Assembly: GCA_014084085.1 (NCBI GenBank) | Contig: NPFB01000126.1 | Location: 127,521-161,061, forward strand | Source of the DNA: Hondaea fermentalgiana | Lineage: Eukaryota > Sar > Bigyra > Thraustochytrida > Thraustochytriidae | Direction: 5' to 3' | Length of the DNA: 33,541 nucleotides | Part shown: piece by piece, positions 1-8,039 of the stretch | Layout: each line of letters opens with the position of its first letter | How positions within the stretch are numbered: the first letter of the stretch is position 1 | Notes under the pieces: model-generated | The model's input: the letters and a program-made list of their open reading frames with translations, nothing else | What the model was told of the DNA's origin: nothing | Database searches by the model: none | Position numbers and translations under genes: made by a program

Positions 1-639
1 GACAACTTTGCAGCCTCCGTAGCTGAGGTATAGTACCCCTAGTTCTCTGCAAATTATTCCGTGGGGAGATTGACCCAGTTAAGGTGGTTAAAAACTTAAG
101 GAATGTACAATTGCGGCAAAAGTACAAATCTGGTCGCGTTGAGGTCACGAGAGCTTTAAGCTGTTCTTCTCCCCTGTGTACTATACGCAGTTCGACCCCG
201 CGCGCGCTCCACGAGCCGCCGTCGAAGCCGCCGTCGAGCCGCCACGCCGCGCGCGGTTTTCGTCTCGATCCCGTTCTGCTCCGACGCGTGCCAGTCCTCG
301 CGACGTCTCACCGGGTCCGCTGTTCGGCTTCGTTTGTGTCTCGAGGCAAACAGCTGGCAGGTACAGCCGAGCGTTCACAAGCTTTCTTCTTTCTCTCACC
401 CGTCCATGCACACTGGGTAATAGCTGTAAATGCAAGTCGCAGTCGCCAAGACAGTAGTAGCATGGTAGACAATCCCCGCGTCTCACCGCCGCACCGCGAG
501 CGTGGCTGGCGGTTCTTCCTCCCCTTCTTCCTGTTCCCCCCTTCCGCACACACCTCTTCCCAGGCTGCTCCGACCTCGCTCGCGGCTCGTGCTCCCTTCC
601 TCTCCGACCCGGCCCGCCCTCGCACGCGCCAGCGCTGCT

Positions 640-690
640 GCGCTGCTGCGTGCTCTGCCGCGCTGCCGCGTGCTCTGCTGCGCTGCCGCG
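640..690. repeat. 20-bp tandem repeat, about 2.5 copies
   Basis: A 20-bp GC-rich unit beginning gcgctgctgcgtgctctgcc is repeated at 640, 660 and partly at 680 with single-base differences. It is low-complexity intergenic sequence with no visible coding role. Confidence 0.75.
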
Positions 691-881
691 GCGCGCGACG
701 GGGTGGTCCCGATGGTGGCCCGGTCGTAGTCGTGGCGGCGCGGCGTGCCCCGTCACCCCTCCTAAACCACCCTAATAGTCACCCCCACCCTTGAGAGCAG
801 ATTAAGAGGCTGCAGCTGCGCGCGCGCCTGCGCGTGAGCGTTCGGCAGCGGTCTGTGCTGCGAAGCAGGGCTGGTGAGATA

Positions 882-919
882 AGATGCCAGCTTCGGGGCA
901 AGATGCCAGCTTTGGGACG
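882..919. repeat. 19-bp direct duplication
   Basis: The unit agatgccagcttcggggca (882-900) is followed directly by a near copy (901-919) with a few substitutions. It looks like a recent local slippage duplication. Confidence 0.7.
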
Positions 920-921
920 CT

Positions 922-941
922 GCAGCAGCAGCTGCTGCTGC
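922..941. repeat. Perfect (CAG)n/(CTG)n palindrome
   Basis: Three CAG triplets meet three CTG triplets head to head, giving a perfect 20-bp inverted repeat with no spacer. It could extrude as a hairpin. It lies outside any gene I can support. Confidence 0.8.
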
Positions 942-1200
942 TGGCGAATTTTCGTGCGAAAGGTGGCGACACGAGCTATGCGAGGAGTTGCGAGCGACTC
1001 AACTCGAAAGTTCGTAGTCCTCGTGGCTCTATCAGTGAGCAGAGAACAAAACAAAAGCTTGCATGGATGGCAAGGCAAGAAATGTCTGAATTCAAGGTTC
1101 GAGATGTGTGGAAAAAGAAGTGGTGATACGTAGGTCTACAAGTATGCGCGCTTTCCAGTGGCGTCATTTTTAGGAAATGGGAGTCCACCACGAAAGAATA

Positions 1201-2184
1201 TTACACTTCTTGGGAGGATGCCAACTGGGCCAATGGAGAGCGTCGACTTTGTCTAAACACCGGCAACGTGTACCCCCGTGGAGGTTGTATACCGACAAAA
1301 TCAAAGACTTGCCGCCACGTCGTTTCTGGCTCGATTCCAAGCGCTTCGTAATCGACACGTAGCAAGCGTTGGGCAATCTCTCTCGTGTCAAATGCGTCCT
1401 TAATGAGCTTGAGCGCGAGCGAGTACTCCATCTTTGCAAAAGTTGCGTTGCGACAGTGGATGTCCGCAATAGATCGCATCGACGCTGCCATGTCTCTTCG
1501 GAGCACTATTGCCTTTGCGCGGGGAAACCGGCGCAGCGTCTCGGTCACGTCGATAAAAAAACGCTTTGGAAGGGGAATCTCCCGATTGCACATGTCAACG
1601 CTAGGAAGAACTCGAACATTTCCATCGCACAGCCCTCCCCACGGCAGCGACAAGTGTTGAATATTCACATAGCCAAAGCTTGCCTTGTGCGTCACACAGC
1701 CAGGTAGTTCTCCGTTCCAGCTGGACCCTGGATCGATAAGTCTCGAAAGGCTTCTCGCCATGAATCTCGTGCCCGTTGCCTCCGGGCCAATGACGAAGAT
1801 CGTTTCAACGGGAATGCCATTGCGCTTTGTCTCGCTCGGATACAATTGAAATATAATCGGCAACTCAGCTGTGTCACGAGCTTCGCGATAGCCACGTTTT
1901 GACGTTTTTGCACTGCCTTGGAAGTGAGTGAATTCTACTTGTCTCGATTTCTTGGCAGCAACAATGGGCGAGGAGCTTGATTTGAGTGCAGCCGCTCCAT
2001 TGGCCGTTCGAGGTGTCGCTGTCAAGCTCGCTGTTCGCGCAGCGCTTGCATCTTCTAGTGGGGTGATCATGCTCATCGCGGCCAGCGTCACGATACCTAG
2101 ACCAAGCAGTACGGCCATTGCAAGCAAGCCCGCGCCCCCTGGTCGCTTAAGCTGCTGGCGGCGAAAAAGTTGCCCATGGGCCAT
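1201..2184 (-). CDS. Membrane-anchored sulfotransferase-like protein (paralog 1)
   Basis: 327 aa. A short basic N-terminus is followed by one hydrophobic segment (about residues 18-40), then a Ser/Ala-rich linker and a globular domain from about 125. That is the layout of a type II Golgi membrane enzyme. The domain opens with a beta strand and a P-loop-like turn, GPEATGTRFM (133-142). It later carries IVLRRD followed by a Ser eight residues after the second Arg (226-238), resembling the 5'- and 3'-phosphate-binding elements of PAPS-dependent sulfotransferases. The Lys usual in the first element is Ala here. NIQHLSLPWGG and several Cys are shared with the two paralogs nearby. The start is supported by a cgaag leader directly before ATG. 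Transfer of sulfate to a glycan or protein is inferred from fold-like motifs only; another nucleotide-binding transferase is possible. Confidence 0.62.
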   Translation of the reverse strand: MAHGQLFRRQQLKRPGGAGLLAMAVLLGLGIVTLAAMSMITPLEDASAARTASLTATPRTANGAAALKSSSSPIVAAKKSRQVEFTHFQGSAKTSKRGYREARDTAELPIIFQLYPSETKRNGIPVETIFVIGPEATGTRFMARSLSRLIDPGSSWNGELPGCVTHKASFGYVNIQHLSLPWGGLCDGNVRVLPSVDMCNREIPLPKRFFIDVTETLRRFPRAKAIVLRRDMAASMRSIADIHCRNATFAKMEYSLALKLIKDAFDTREIAQRLLRVDYEALGIEPETTWRQVFDFVGIQPPRGYTLPVFRQSRRSPLAQLASSQEV

Positions 2185-2270
2185 CTTCGATCAAGACGTC
2201 CCCTCGCTCGGCCTCTCGCAGCGCGTCAAGTCAGACCACGCCACGTCGCGTCGCGCCGCGTCGCGCGCTC

Positions 2271-2308
2271 CGACGCACGACGCACGACGCACCACTCACG
2301 ACGCACGG
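2271..2308. repeat. 7-bp tandem repeat (gacgcac)n
   Basis: Imperfect copies of a cgacgca heptamer run through the 214-bp gap between paralogs 1 and 2, just upstream of the paralog 1 start. It is GC-rich and may simply be slippage sequence in a promoter. Confidence 0.6.
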
Positions 2309-2398
2309 CGCGACACGGATCGAGCTCGCACTAGGCTTTCTCGCTTGGCCGTTGCTTATGCTGTGGTCCGAGTCCCCGTGCCATTGTTGTGTTGTTGC

Positions 2399-3703
2399 TC
2401 AAATCACTTGTTGTTGGTCTTGGTCCACTCCGACGGCTGCCTCGCTTGCTGCTTCCCTTGCCTCGCGCAGCAGGCGCCGACGATGGTTACCGGAGCGAAA
2501 GGCAGGCGGCGAAAAGTTGGCGGGCCGCTGGATGTCTGCAAACCGCATGATTTGCGACCAGGTCAGCTCGGGCAAGAGCCCCAGAGACTCGTACTCGACG
2601 CGCAAGACGCGATTGCCGACCTCTGGGGACTCTACCGCCTTGGAAATGAGGTCGAGCGCGGTCTGATGCTCCTTTGCAGCCATGATTCTATTGCTGCAAT
2701 GGTGCTTGAGCACCGAACGCATCGTGTACTTTGCGTCGCGTGAAAGGACAATTGCACGCGCGTTAGGCACTCGCTTCAACAGCGTCTCAATATCGACAAA
2801 AAAGCGACCGTACTTGGGCTTTTGCAGCGTGTTACACATGTCGATCTCGGGCACAATTCTGATGGCACCATCACACCACCCGCCCCAGGGCAGCGAAAGA
2901 TGTTGAATATTAACGTAGCCTCCGCCTTCCGGGTCAATGTGCGTTTTGCAAGCAGGATACTCGCCATCCCACCTCGAAGTCGGCTCGAAGAGCTTCGAAA
3001 GACTGCGGGTCATGAATCTCGTCCCAGTCGACTCGGGTCCAAAAACATAGATTGTTTTCATGGGCACACCGTTGCGCGCGGTGCCGCCTTTTACTCGGAG
3101 CTGATTCGTCGAAGTTCGTTGAGCATTTCGCAAAGTAGAACTTGTCGTCTTACCTCGCAAGGCTGACGCGGTTGTCTTTCCTCGCAAAGTACTTGTGGGT
3201 CTCATCACTTTTGATGCTTGCGCGCGAAGCGCACTTGTTGTTCTTTGACTAGAAACTGATCGATATGCGGCTTGCGGAACAGCCAAGGGTTTCGAAGTTG
3301 TTCGGACAGAAGGCGGAGCAGTCCGAACAATCGTGAGCGGCGCTGTACGTATCGTCGGCGACGCTGCTGGGATACTTGGCGGCTTTGTCGAGGTCAACGG
3401 GTTGGCCATTGCGGTGCGAAGCGCGGCAGCTGTTTTCGGAGATCTCGGCGTCCCTGCTTGTGCGGCGCCATTGTCGCTTGTCAAGCCCACGCCTGCCGAT
3501 GGAGGCGGAGTCTGGACTTCGTTCAACCCGTCTGCCGTCGCTCGCGTTGCACGCAGAGACCCGGCACTCGAAGTCGACTGCGACAGCTCCTTTCGGAGTT
3601 CCGCTGCGCTGGCTTGGGCCACAATTGTGTCGGCCCCGCACGCTCTTGCGCACAGCGCAAATGCAACAATCGCCAGGAGCAGCGCCCGCAAACCCAGCCC
3701 CAT
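2399..3703 (-). CDS. Secreted or lumenal sulfotransferase-like protein (paralog 2)
   Basis: 434 aa, the longest of the three paralogs. The N-terminus is a clear signal peptide (hydrophobic core at about 6-18, possible cleavage after ACGA at 21-24). Residues 25-210 are a low-complexity Ser/Thr/Pro/Ala stalk with small internal repeats such as LRGKTT (173-178 and 182-187), which could be O-glycosylated. The conserved domain follows: GPESTGTRFM (223-232), NIQHLSLPWGGWCDG, and IVLSRD with a Ser at about 330. The Lys expected at the first phosphate-binding loop of sulfotransferases is Ser. It shares strand and order with paralog 1, 214 bp away, consistent with tandem duplication. The difference between the cleavable signal here and the anchors in the other two suggests different localisation. 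Acceptor and donor are unknown. Confidence 0.62.
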   Translation of the reverse strand: MGLGLRALLLAIVAFALCARACGADTIVAQASAAELRKELSQSTSSAGSLRATRATADGLNEVQTPPPSAGVGLTSDNGAAQAGTPRSPKTAAALRTAMANPLTSTKPPSIPAASPTIRTAPLTIVRTAPPSVRTTSKPLAVPQAAYRSVSSQRTTSALRAQASKVMRPTSTLRGKTTASALRGKTTSSTLRNAQRTSTNQLRVKGGTARNGVPMKTIYVFGPESTGTRFMTRSLSKLFEPTSRWDGEYPACKTHIDPEGGGYVNIQHLSLPWGGWCDGAIRIVPEIDMCNTLQKPKYGRFFVDIETLLKRVPNARAIVLSRDAKYTMRSVLKHHCSNRIMAAKEHQTALDLISKAVESPEVGNRVLRVEYESLGLLPELTWSQIMRFADIQRPANFSPPAFRSGNHRRRLLREAREAASEAAVGVDQDQQQVI

Positions 3704-4457
3704 CTCCCCGCTTGTTTGTCAGAATCAATCAAATCAACCGCCCACCCAATCGCTCTCCCGAGGCGCCAGGTGATGAGATTCTGCTCACATGTCGCTCGAC
3801 GACTTGCACATTGGCCGACAGGTCTATAGGCAAGAAAACTTGACCGCAGCCTCATTGCCGCGAATCATCATTACTCGTACCCTCACTCGTACCCGTAACG
3901 TTCAGCCAGCCACAGACGCAAGCCACAATCACAGCCACTATGGCCACTACCATCTCACGCCCCTCAGCCTCTCAGCGACGTGAGACCAGCGTGACCGTTG
4001 CTCCGACCCTCTCTCCATCTCGTGACAGCGACAGCGAGCAGGCTGGACCCAGCAGAGAACTGCAGCTGCAGCTTCCTCTGCCAGGAGCAGGCACTGCCGG
4101 GCGCGTGCGCCGTACCGCAGCCACTGCCCCTCCCTCACTGGCCGGTGGCGACAACTTCGCGTCGAGGTCGGTCTTCCTCGATTCATTCGTCCGCGTCCGT
4201 CCCGGCAAGCAAGGCGATGTACGATGTAGGCGAGGCAAGGTCCGCCTGTGCATGCTGCCTCGCCATCGTTCGTGCACCAGCATTGACGCACGCGTGCACG
4301 TGCGCTTGCGGCACAATCTTACTCCCCCTCACTCGTGCACGCGGCAGCGGCAGCGGTGGCGGCATGGGCGCCTCCAACCCAACGGATAGCAGCGGCATAG
4401 CAACAGCCATGGCGGCTGCGGCGTGCTTCATTCAACCCGTGCCGCTGCGGCGTGGGT

Positions 4458-4643
4458 CTATGCCGCCGCGTAGCAGCGCTTGACGCTGCGCAGGAGATCC
4501 GACGCGGTATGATGCGATTCCTCTGGCTGCTGACATGCCAGCATGAGCGCGGTGTTTCCGTTGTTGGTCTACAGGTCAACCTTTGCGCCGCACTGGATGA
4601 GCAACTGTGCCGTGTCGGGCTGGTCGCACGCAAGCGGGACGGG
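4458..4643 (-). pseudogene. Ankyrin-repeat gene remnant
   Basis: Read on the minus strand, 4634-4572 encodes LACDQPDTAQLLIQCGAKV, then a TAG stop (4571-4569), then NNGNTALMLACQQ before a second stop at 4460-4458. This is the ankyrin pattern: a helix pair ending in LLxxGAxV, then NxxGxTALxxAC. The stop falls where the loop between two repeats should continue and is one change from a Gln codon. No start or long frame exists around it. Sequence further left and right has scattered ankyrin-like fragments in shifting frames, for example CGASLTRA near 4820. I read this as a dead fragment of a larger ankyrin gene. Confidence 0.65.
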
Positions 4644-4749
4644 GGGTAGAAAGGTGAACAGAACGCTGCGGCTGCACCGTGCACACACTGCAGGCTGGCA
4701 CGTGACAGCGGGTCTGCGACAGCTGCAGCGATACGACGCAAGGTTCGTG

Positions 4750-4908
4750 ACCTCACCCCTCCGGGACGTCCTTCGGAGTTGAGTACTTTGACGAGGGTTT
4801 GCGGGCCCGAGTGAGGGAAGCTCCACAGCTCACACACTGCCGCGCGGCAGCTGCGATGAAGCAAGGCTCGCGGCGCACACCCCTCTGGGACGTCCTTCCG
4901 GAGGCGAG
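4750..4908. repeat. Degenerate direct duplication, about 125-bp period
   Basis: The block around 4750-4783 (cacccctccgggacgtcctt) reappears at about 4875-4908 with a few changes. The sequence just before each copy also matches loosely (a cacactgc...gcaagg pattern). The repeat lies upstream of the ankyrin remnant and may be older ankyrin-repeat coding units that have lost their frame. Confidence 0.5.
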
Positions 4909-5085
4909 GAATGGGTTAGGCCGGATTCTGCTGCGTGCCTACGTGCCCGCGGGTCTGTGGCAGGGAGGGAGGGCTCGACCACCGCCACACCGCCGCTCCT
5001 CGGCGAGCCGCGCGACACGACGCGCCGCAGAGGTCGTGGCAGTGGCAGTGGACTGCAAGTGAGAGAGGCCAGCTACGAACAACAG

Positions 5086-5106
5086 CAGCTGCAGCTGCAG
5101 CTGCAG
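5086..5106. repeat. (CTGCAG)n short repeat
   Basis: Three and a half self-complementary CAGCTG/CTGCAG hexamers run in tandem. Similar CAGCTGCAG runs occur near 28245 and 28440, so this is a common simple motif in this genome. Confidence 0.7.
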
Positions 5107-5345
5107 ACGGCAACAAGCCCCTGCCACCGTGACAGCCAGGTGCAATACTTCCGGGTCCCGCGTTGGTTCTCTCCCTTCTGCTTCTTACGTGGGTGGCTGC
5201 CACACAACTTTGAGGAAACTGACTTATGACACTGATAAAAAGTTGAAGGGTATGCAGGCGGCGACAGCGCGACCGGCCAGTTGCTCATGGTGGACAAAAC
5301 GCTCATGGACGTCCGAGTCAAAAGGCTGGCTGCTTCGTCTGCAAG

Positions 5346-6266
5346 ATGAGGTTCCGCGGGTCTGGCGTTTTCGCCCTGATGGCCATTCTCCTCCCCCTGC
5401 TCATCATCTCATCATTATCGCTGGTCTTCAGAATCGGCGCAGCGCAGAGAGGCAACGACAATACGGCGGAGGCAGTCCAGCTTGCTATCGTTGTCCCGCC
5501 AAGGCTCAGGAGAAGCACAGGGCCGGATATGGTCTCTCAGGCAGCGCAGACACCTCCGTCGTCCATCAACGAGACCAAGCAGAACGAACACGCTGGACGG
5601 GAGCCTTGTTACGCGCCCATGGAAGCGCCTCAGCGTCCTGTCGTACCCTTAGAAACGTCTCAGCGTCCAGCCGTGCCCCTGGAAACCATCTTTGTCTTTG
5701 GACCCGAGTCCACAGGAACAAGGTTTATGTCGCGAAGTCTGTCCAAAATGCTAGAACCAATGAGCAAGTGGGATGGTGAAGCACCAGCGTGCAAAGTTCA
5801 CGAGGATCCCTTCCATAAGATTCACGTTAAAATTCAGCACATCTCGCTCCCTTGGGGTGGTTATTGTGATGGAGCGATTCATATTGTCTCGGACCTTGAC
5901 CTGTGCGACAAGCGCCAAAGACTGCCATTCTCGCATTTCTTCGTGGACATCGAAGAGGTGCTTCGACGCACGCCACATTCAAAAGCTATCGTGCTCACAC
6001 GTGATCCACTCTTTGCGATGAGATCAGTTCTCGAGCACCATTGTCACGAACCAGAAGTTGCCGCCAAGGAGCGCGACGCTGCTCTCGAGCTCATAAGGAA
6101 GGCCATCTCATCTCCGGATGTTGGCGACCGCGTGTTACATGTTCAGTACGAGTCGCTCGGGGTCATTCCCAGGATTTTATGGTCACAGATCACGCAATTT
6201 TTTGACCTTCCTCAGTTAGAAGCGGATGCTGTGCCAAAGTTCACGTCAGGAAATCAGCTTGCGTGA
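5346..6266 (+). CDS. Membrane-anchored sulfotransferase-like protein (paralog 3)
   Basis: 306 aa. After MRFRG comes one hydrophobic segment (about 7-28), the signal anchor of a type II membrane protein. A linker of about 80 residues ends with a small duplicated motif, QRPVVPLET and QRPAVPLET (96-114). The conserved domain begins ETIFVFGPESTGTRFM (113-128), followed by IQHISLPWGG, DLDLCD and IVLTRD with a Ser at about 227. Identity with paralog 2 is high across the whole domain, including the Cys positions, while the N-terminal third is unrelated. The start has the gcaag leader before ATG typical of this window. It is on the opposite strand from the other two, so the duplication included an inversion. 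Function is inferred as for its paralogs; donor and acceptor are unknown. Confidence 0.62.
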   Translation: MRFRGSGVFALMAILLPLLIISSLSLVFRIGAAQRGNDNTAEAVQLAIVVPPRLRRSTGPDMVSQAAQTPPSSINETKQNEHAGREPCYAPMEAPQRPVVPLETSQRPAVPLETIFVFGPESTGTRFMSRSLSKMLEPMSKWDGEAPACKVHEDPFHKIHVKIQHISLPWGGYCDGAIHIVSDLDLCDKRQRLPFSHFFVDIEEVLRRTPHSKAIVLTRDPLFAMRSVLEHHCHEPEVAAKERDAALELIRKAISSPDVGDRVLHVQYESLGVIPRILWSQITQFFDLPQLEADAVPKFTSGNQLA

Positions 6267-6672
6267 CACAGTTCACGTTTTTTCAAAAAGCAAACGAGAA
6301 GGCAGCGAGAATATCACACCATCTTTCAGGATTGGAGATTGGACCGCCGCTTTAAAATGTTTATTGTTGATAAATTCGCAGACGGGACGTTCTATTGAGA
6401 AAAATCGACGGATCGAGCTGTTGCGACATTTGACAAGAAATCCAAAGTTGATCCTCGCATACTCACGCGAGACGGTCCAAGCCTGCGTTTGCCGCCTCCC
6501 CCCCCCCTCCCTTCCTCCCCTACCCCCTCTCCCCGCGCGCGAAAATCTCGAGAGGACATACCATACAGCTACCATTCAAGATAAAAATAAGTCCCAGGTT
6601 TTTTCCGCCGCCTCTTACGTCCCAGTTTTTCAACTCAAGATAAAATAGGATAATAGAATTGCTCGTGCTCGT
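6267..6672. other. Convergent 3' intergenic region with pyrimidine tract
   Basis: The region lies between the 3' ends of sulfotransferase-like paralog 3 (plus) and the phosphatidylinositol synthase (minus). It is more AT-rich than the genes, with ataaaaataag and agataaaatagg segments that could serve in 3' end formation. A C-rich pyrimidine run occupies about 6496-6536. No gene is seen. Confidence 0.5.
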
Positions 6673-7290
6673 CTATGATGACTTCTCCCGGACAGCCTCT
6701 GCCAAGGGCGGAGCGAGGATGTCGCGAAGGCGCATAAGGTTCGCGCAAGCGCGGAAAAGAAACCCAGGAAGAAAAAATGCAGCCCAGAGCGGCTCTCCCA
6801 TGACCAGCGCCATGGCAGTCGCCTCAAAGCTCACGCATGACCAAAAGAGCACCTTTTTGTTGCCCAGATAAAGACGCACAATGGCCCCGCCGGGCATCTC
6901 CTTTTGATGAAAGTTGCCCGTCTCTGCCTTGTACATGACCACACCGTGAGCCACGACTTCGACCATGATGAGCGCCGCGTACAAGCCAGCTGCGAGAAAA
7001 GTGCTCATTGGAGGGTCGTAGTCGTCGAGCATTCTTGTGGCCGCAAGATGAAGACACAGGCAAGAGCTGACCCTGTCGATCACCATATCCAGGTAGTATC
7101 CGAGCTTGGAGGTCTGGTTGAGCGCGCGTGCGGCGATGCCATCGAAGGCATCGAGAAAGTAGCTCAGCGCGTAGAACCCAGCAAAGCCCCAGCTATTGCC
7201 CTTGGAAAACTCCGCGTAGGCAAAGTACAGAAACACGACTCGAAAGTAGTCGATAATATTCGCCACATAGAGGACCACCGGGACCTGCAT
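6673..7290 (-). CDS. PIS: Phosphatidylinositol synthase (CDP-diacylglycerol--inositol 3-phosphatidyltransferase)
   Basis: 205 aa from the first ATG at 7290; the frame extends upstream only from a GTG, unlikely in a eukaryote. The protein is a hydrophobic ER-type membrane enzyme with several helices. The CDP-alcohol phosphotransferase signature is perfect: DG, two residues, AR, eight residues, G, three, D, three, D (residues 50-72 of the 205-aa form: DGIAARALNQTSKLGYYLDM then VID). These aspartates bind metal and CDP-diacylglycerol. The N-terminal PVVLYVANIIDYFRV resembles the PNIIGYxRV start of eukaryotic PI synthases, and the length fits theirs (about 210-220 aa). It makes phosphatidylinositol from CDP-diacylglycerol and myo-inositol. 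It diverges from the tyrosinase-matrixin gene. Another CDP-alcohol transferase is less likely given the N-terminal match. Confidence 0.88.
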   Translation of the reverse strand: MQVPVVLYVANIIDYFRVVFLYFAYAEFSKGNSWGFAGFYALSYFLDAFDGIAARALNQTSKLGYYLDMVIDRVSSCLCLHLAATRMLDDYDPPMSTFLAAGLYAALIMVEVVAHGVVMYKAETGNFHQKEMPGGAIVRLYLGNKKVLFWSCVSFEATAMALVMGEPLWAAFFLPGFLFRACANLMRLRDILAPPLAEAVREKSS

Positions 7291-8039
7291 CGTGCTTGCT
7301 TCGCTTCGCCTTGCCTGGCCCTGCCCCACCTGGGTGTGCCGTTCGCGCTTTCCCGAGCACCTCGCGGTGCTTTGTCGCGCTTCTTATCCCCCAAAAAAAT
7401 CCTTCGGCGAAGCCCACGCGATCGGATCGCCTCGCCTCGCCCTGTGCCACGTTCGCGCCCGCGAGGCACGCCCGTCAGCGACGCGGCCCTCTCCGCGAGC
7501 TCCGCGCGCCCGCTCTGCTGCGAGGGCTCTGCGCCTGGACGTGGCGGCGCGCGGCGAGTTCGGGGTCTCGTGCGCGCGGACTCGACGAGGCGAGCAGGCC
7601 TCGCCGAACCGGCCCAAGCGCGCCGCTGCGCGTGGCGGCGCGTCCGCAGACGGGAGGGCCGTTGGGCCTCTTTCCCTTTTCCGGGCCCGCGAGCAAGCAC
7701 GTGCGCGGCCTTGCTGCAGCTGCTTGCGTCCGGTTTGGGCTTTGGGTTCTTTCTCCCCTCTTCGGGCTGAGGAGCGAGCGAAAGACGAGGAGCGAGCGAA
7801 AGATGAGGATCGAGCGAAAGACGAGGATCGAGCGAAAGACGAAGGAGCGAAAGGCGAAGAGCTCGCCCGCCCAGGCCGCTCTGCAGGGCGCGCAGGACCC
7901 AGCTACTTTGACTTTATCGATCAATTCGGCATGCGCAATTTCTACGAGGCGAATGCTCGTATTTGTTCGCGGAACGGTGCACCTTTTGGTGGTAACGTAA
8001 TAATGGCGAGACGATGAATTCGGGAGCACACGCAATAGC
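7291..8039. other. Divergent promoter region with tandem repeat
   Basis: The gap separates the divergent phosphatidylinositol synthase (minus) and the tyrosinase-matrixin gene (plus). The left two thirds are very GC-rich with many gcg runs. An 18-bp tandem repeat is at 7769-7840. The right end (about 7905-8035) is less GC-rich and may hold the core promoter of the plus-strand gene. Open frames cross the region on both strands but show no domain. Confidence 0.5.
7769..7840. repeat. 18-bp tandem repeat, four copies
   Basis: Four consecutive 18-bp units, gag-gag/gat-cgagcgaaaga-c/t, at 7769, 7787, 7805 and 7823, with a decayed fifth to about 7855. The unit length is a multiple of three and, read on plus in one frame, encodes repeated EERAKD/EDRAKD inside an open frame ending at 8017. 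That frame has no other support, so coding is uncertain. Confidence 0.85.

Larger units (their letters stand above)
34..1200. other. Intergenic region, no gene supported
   Basis: Several overlapping open frames run through this stretch on both strands, but none shows a recognisable domain and all are rich in Arg, Ser, Pro and Ala, as expected from random GC-rich DNA. The region holds short direct repeats and a perfect CAG/CTG palindrome, listed separately. Its right part is the 3' flank of the minus-strand gene ending at 1201. I see no tRNA or rRNA. Confidence 0.5.
3704..5345. other. Divergent intergenic region with gene relics
   Basis: This gap separates the divergent starts of sulfotransferase-like paralogs 2 and 3. 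It has no intact gene. Its middle contains a decayed ankyrin-repeat segment on the minus strand and a degenerate duplication of about 125 bp; its right part has a short CTGCAG repeat. The promoters of both flanking genes must lie within it, but I see no convincing TATA element. Confidence 0.55.

Noticed and set aside
1..33. Possible 3' end of a plus-strand gene (DNFAASVAEV then TAG)
   Set aside because: Only ten codons are inside the window and nothing confirms the frame; I could not support it as a feature.
12..100. Small-RNA-like block (gtagctgaggtatag ... gtggggagat ... aaggtggtt) resembling pieces of tRNA or U1 snRNA
   Set aside because: No cloverleaf closes, the U1 5' splice-site pairing sequence is missing, and the similarity is limited to short strings.
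7292..8017. 241-aa plus-strand frame in the divergent promoter, containing ERAKDE repeats
   Set aside because: It begins at the edge of the phosphatidylinositol synthase start, is compositionally like random GC-rich sequence outside the repeat, and has no domain. Kept only as a question in the findings.
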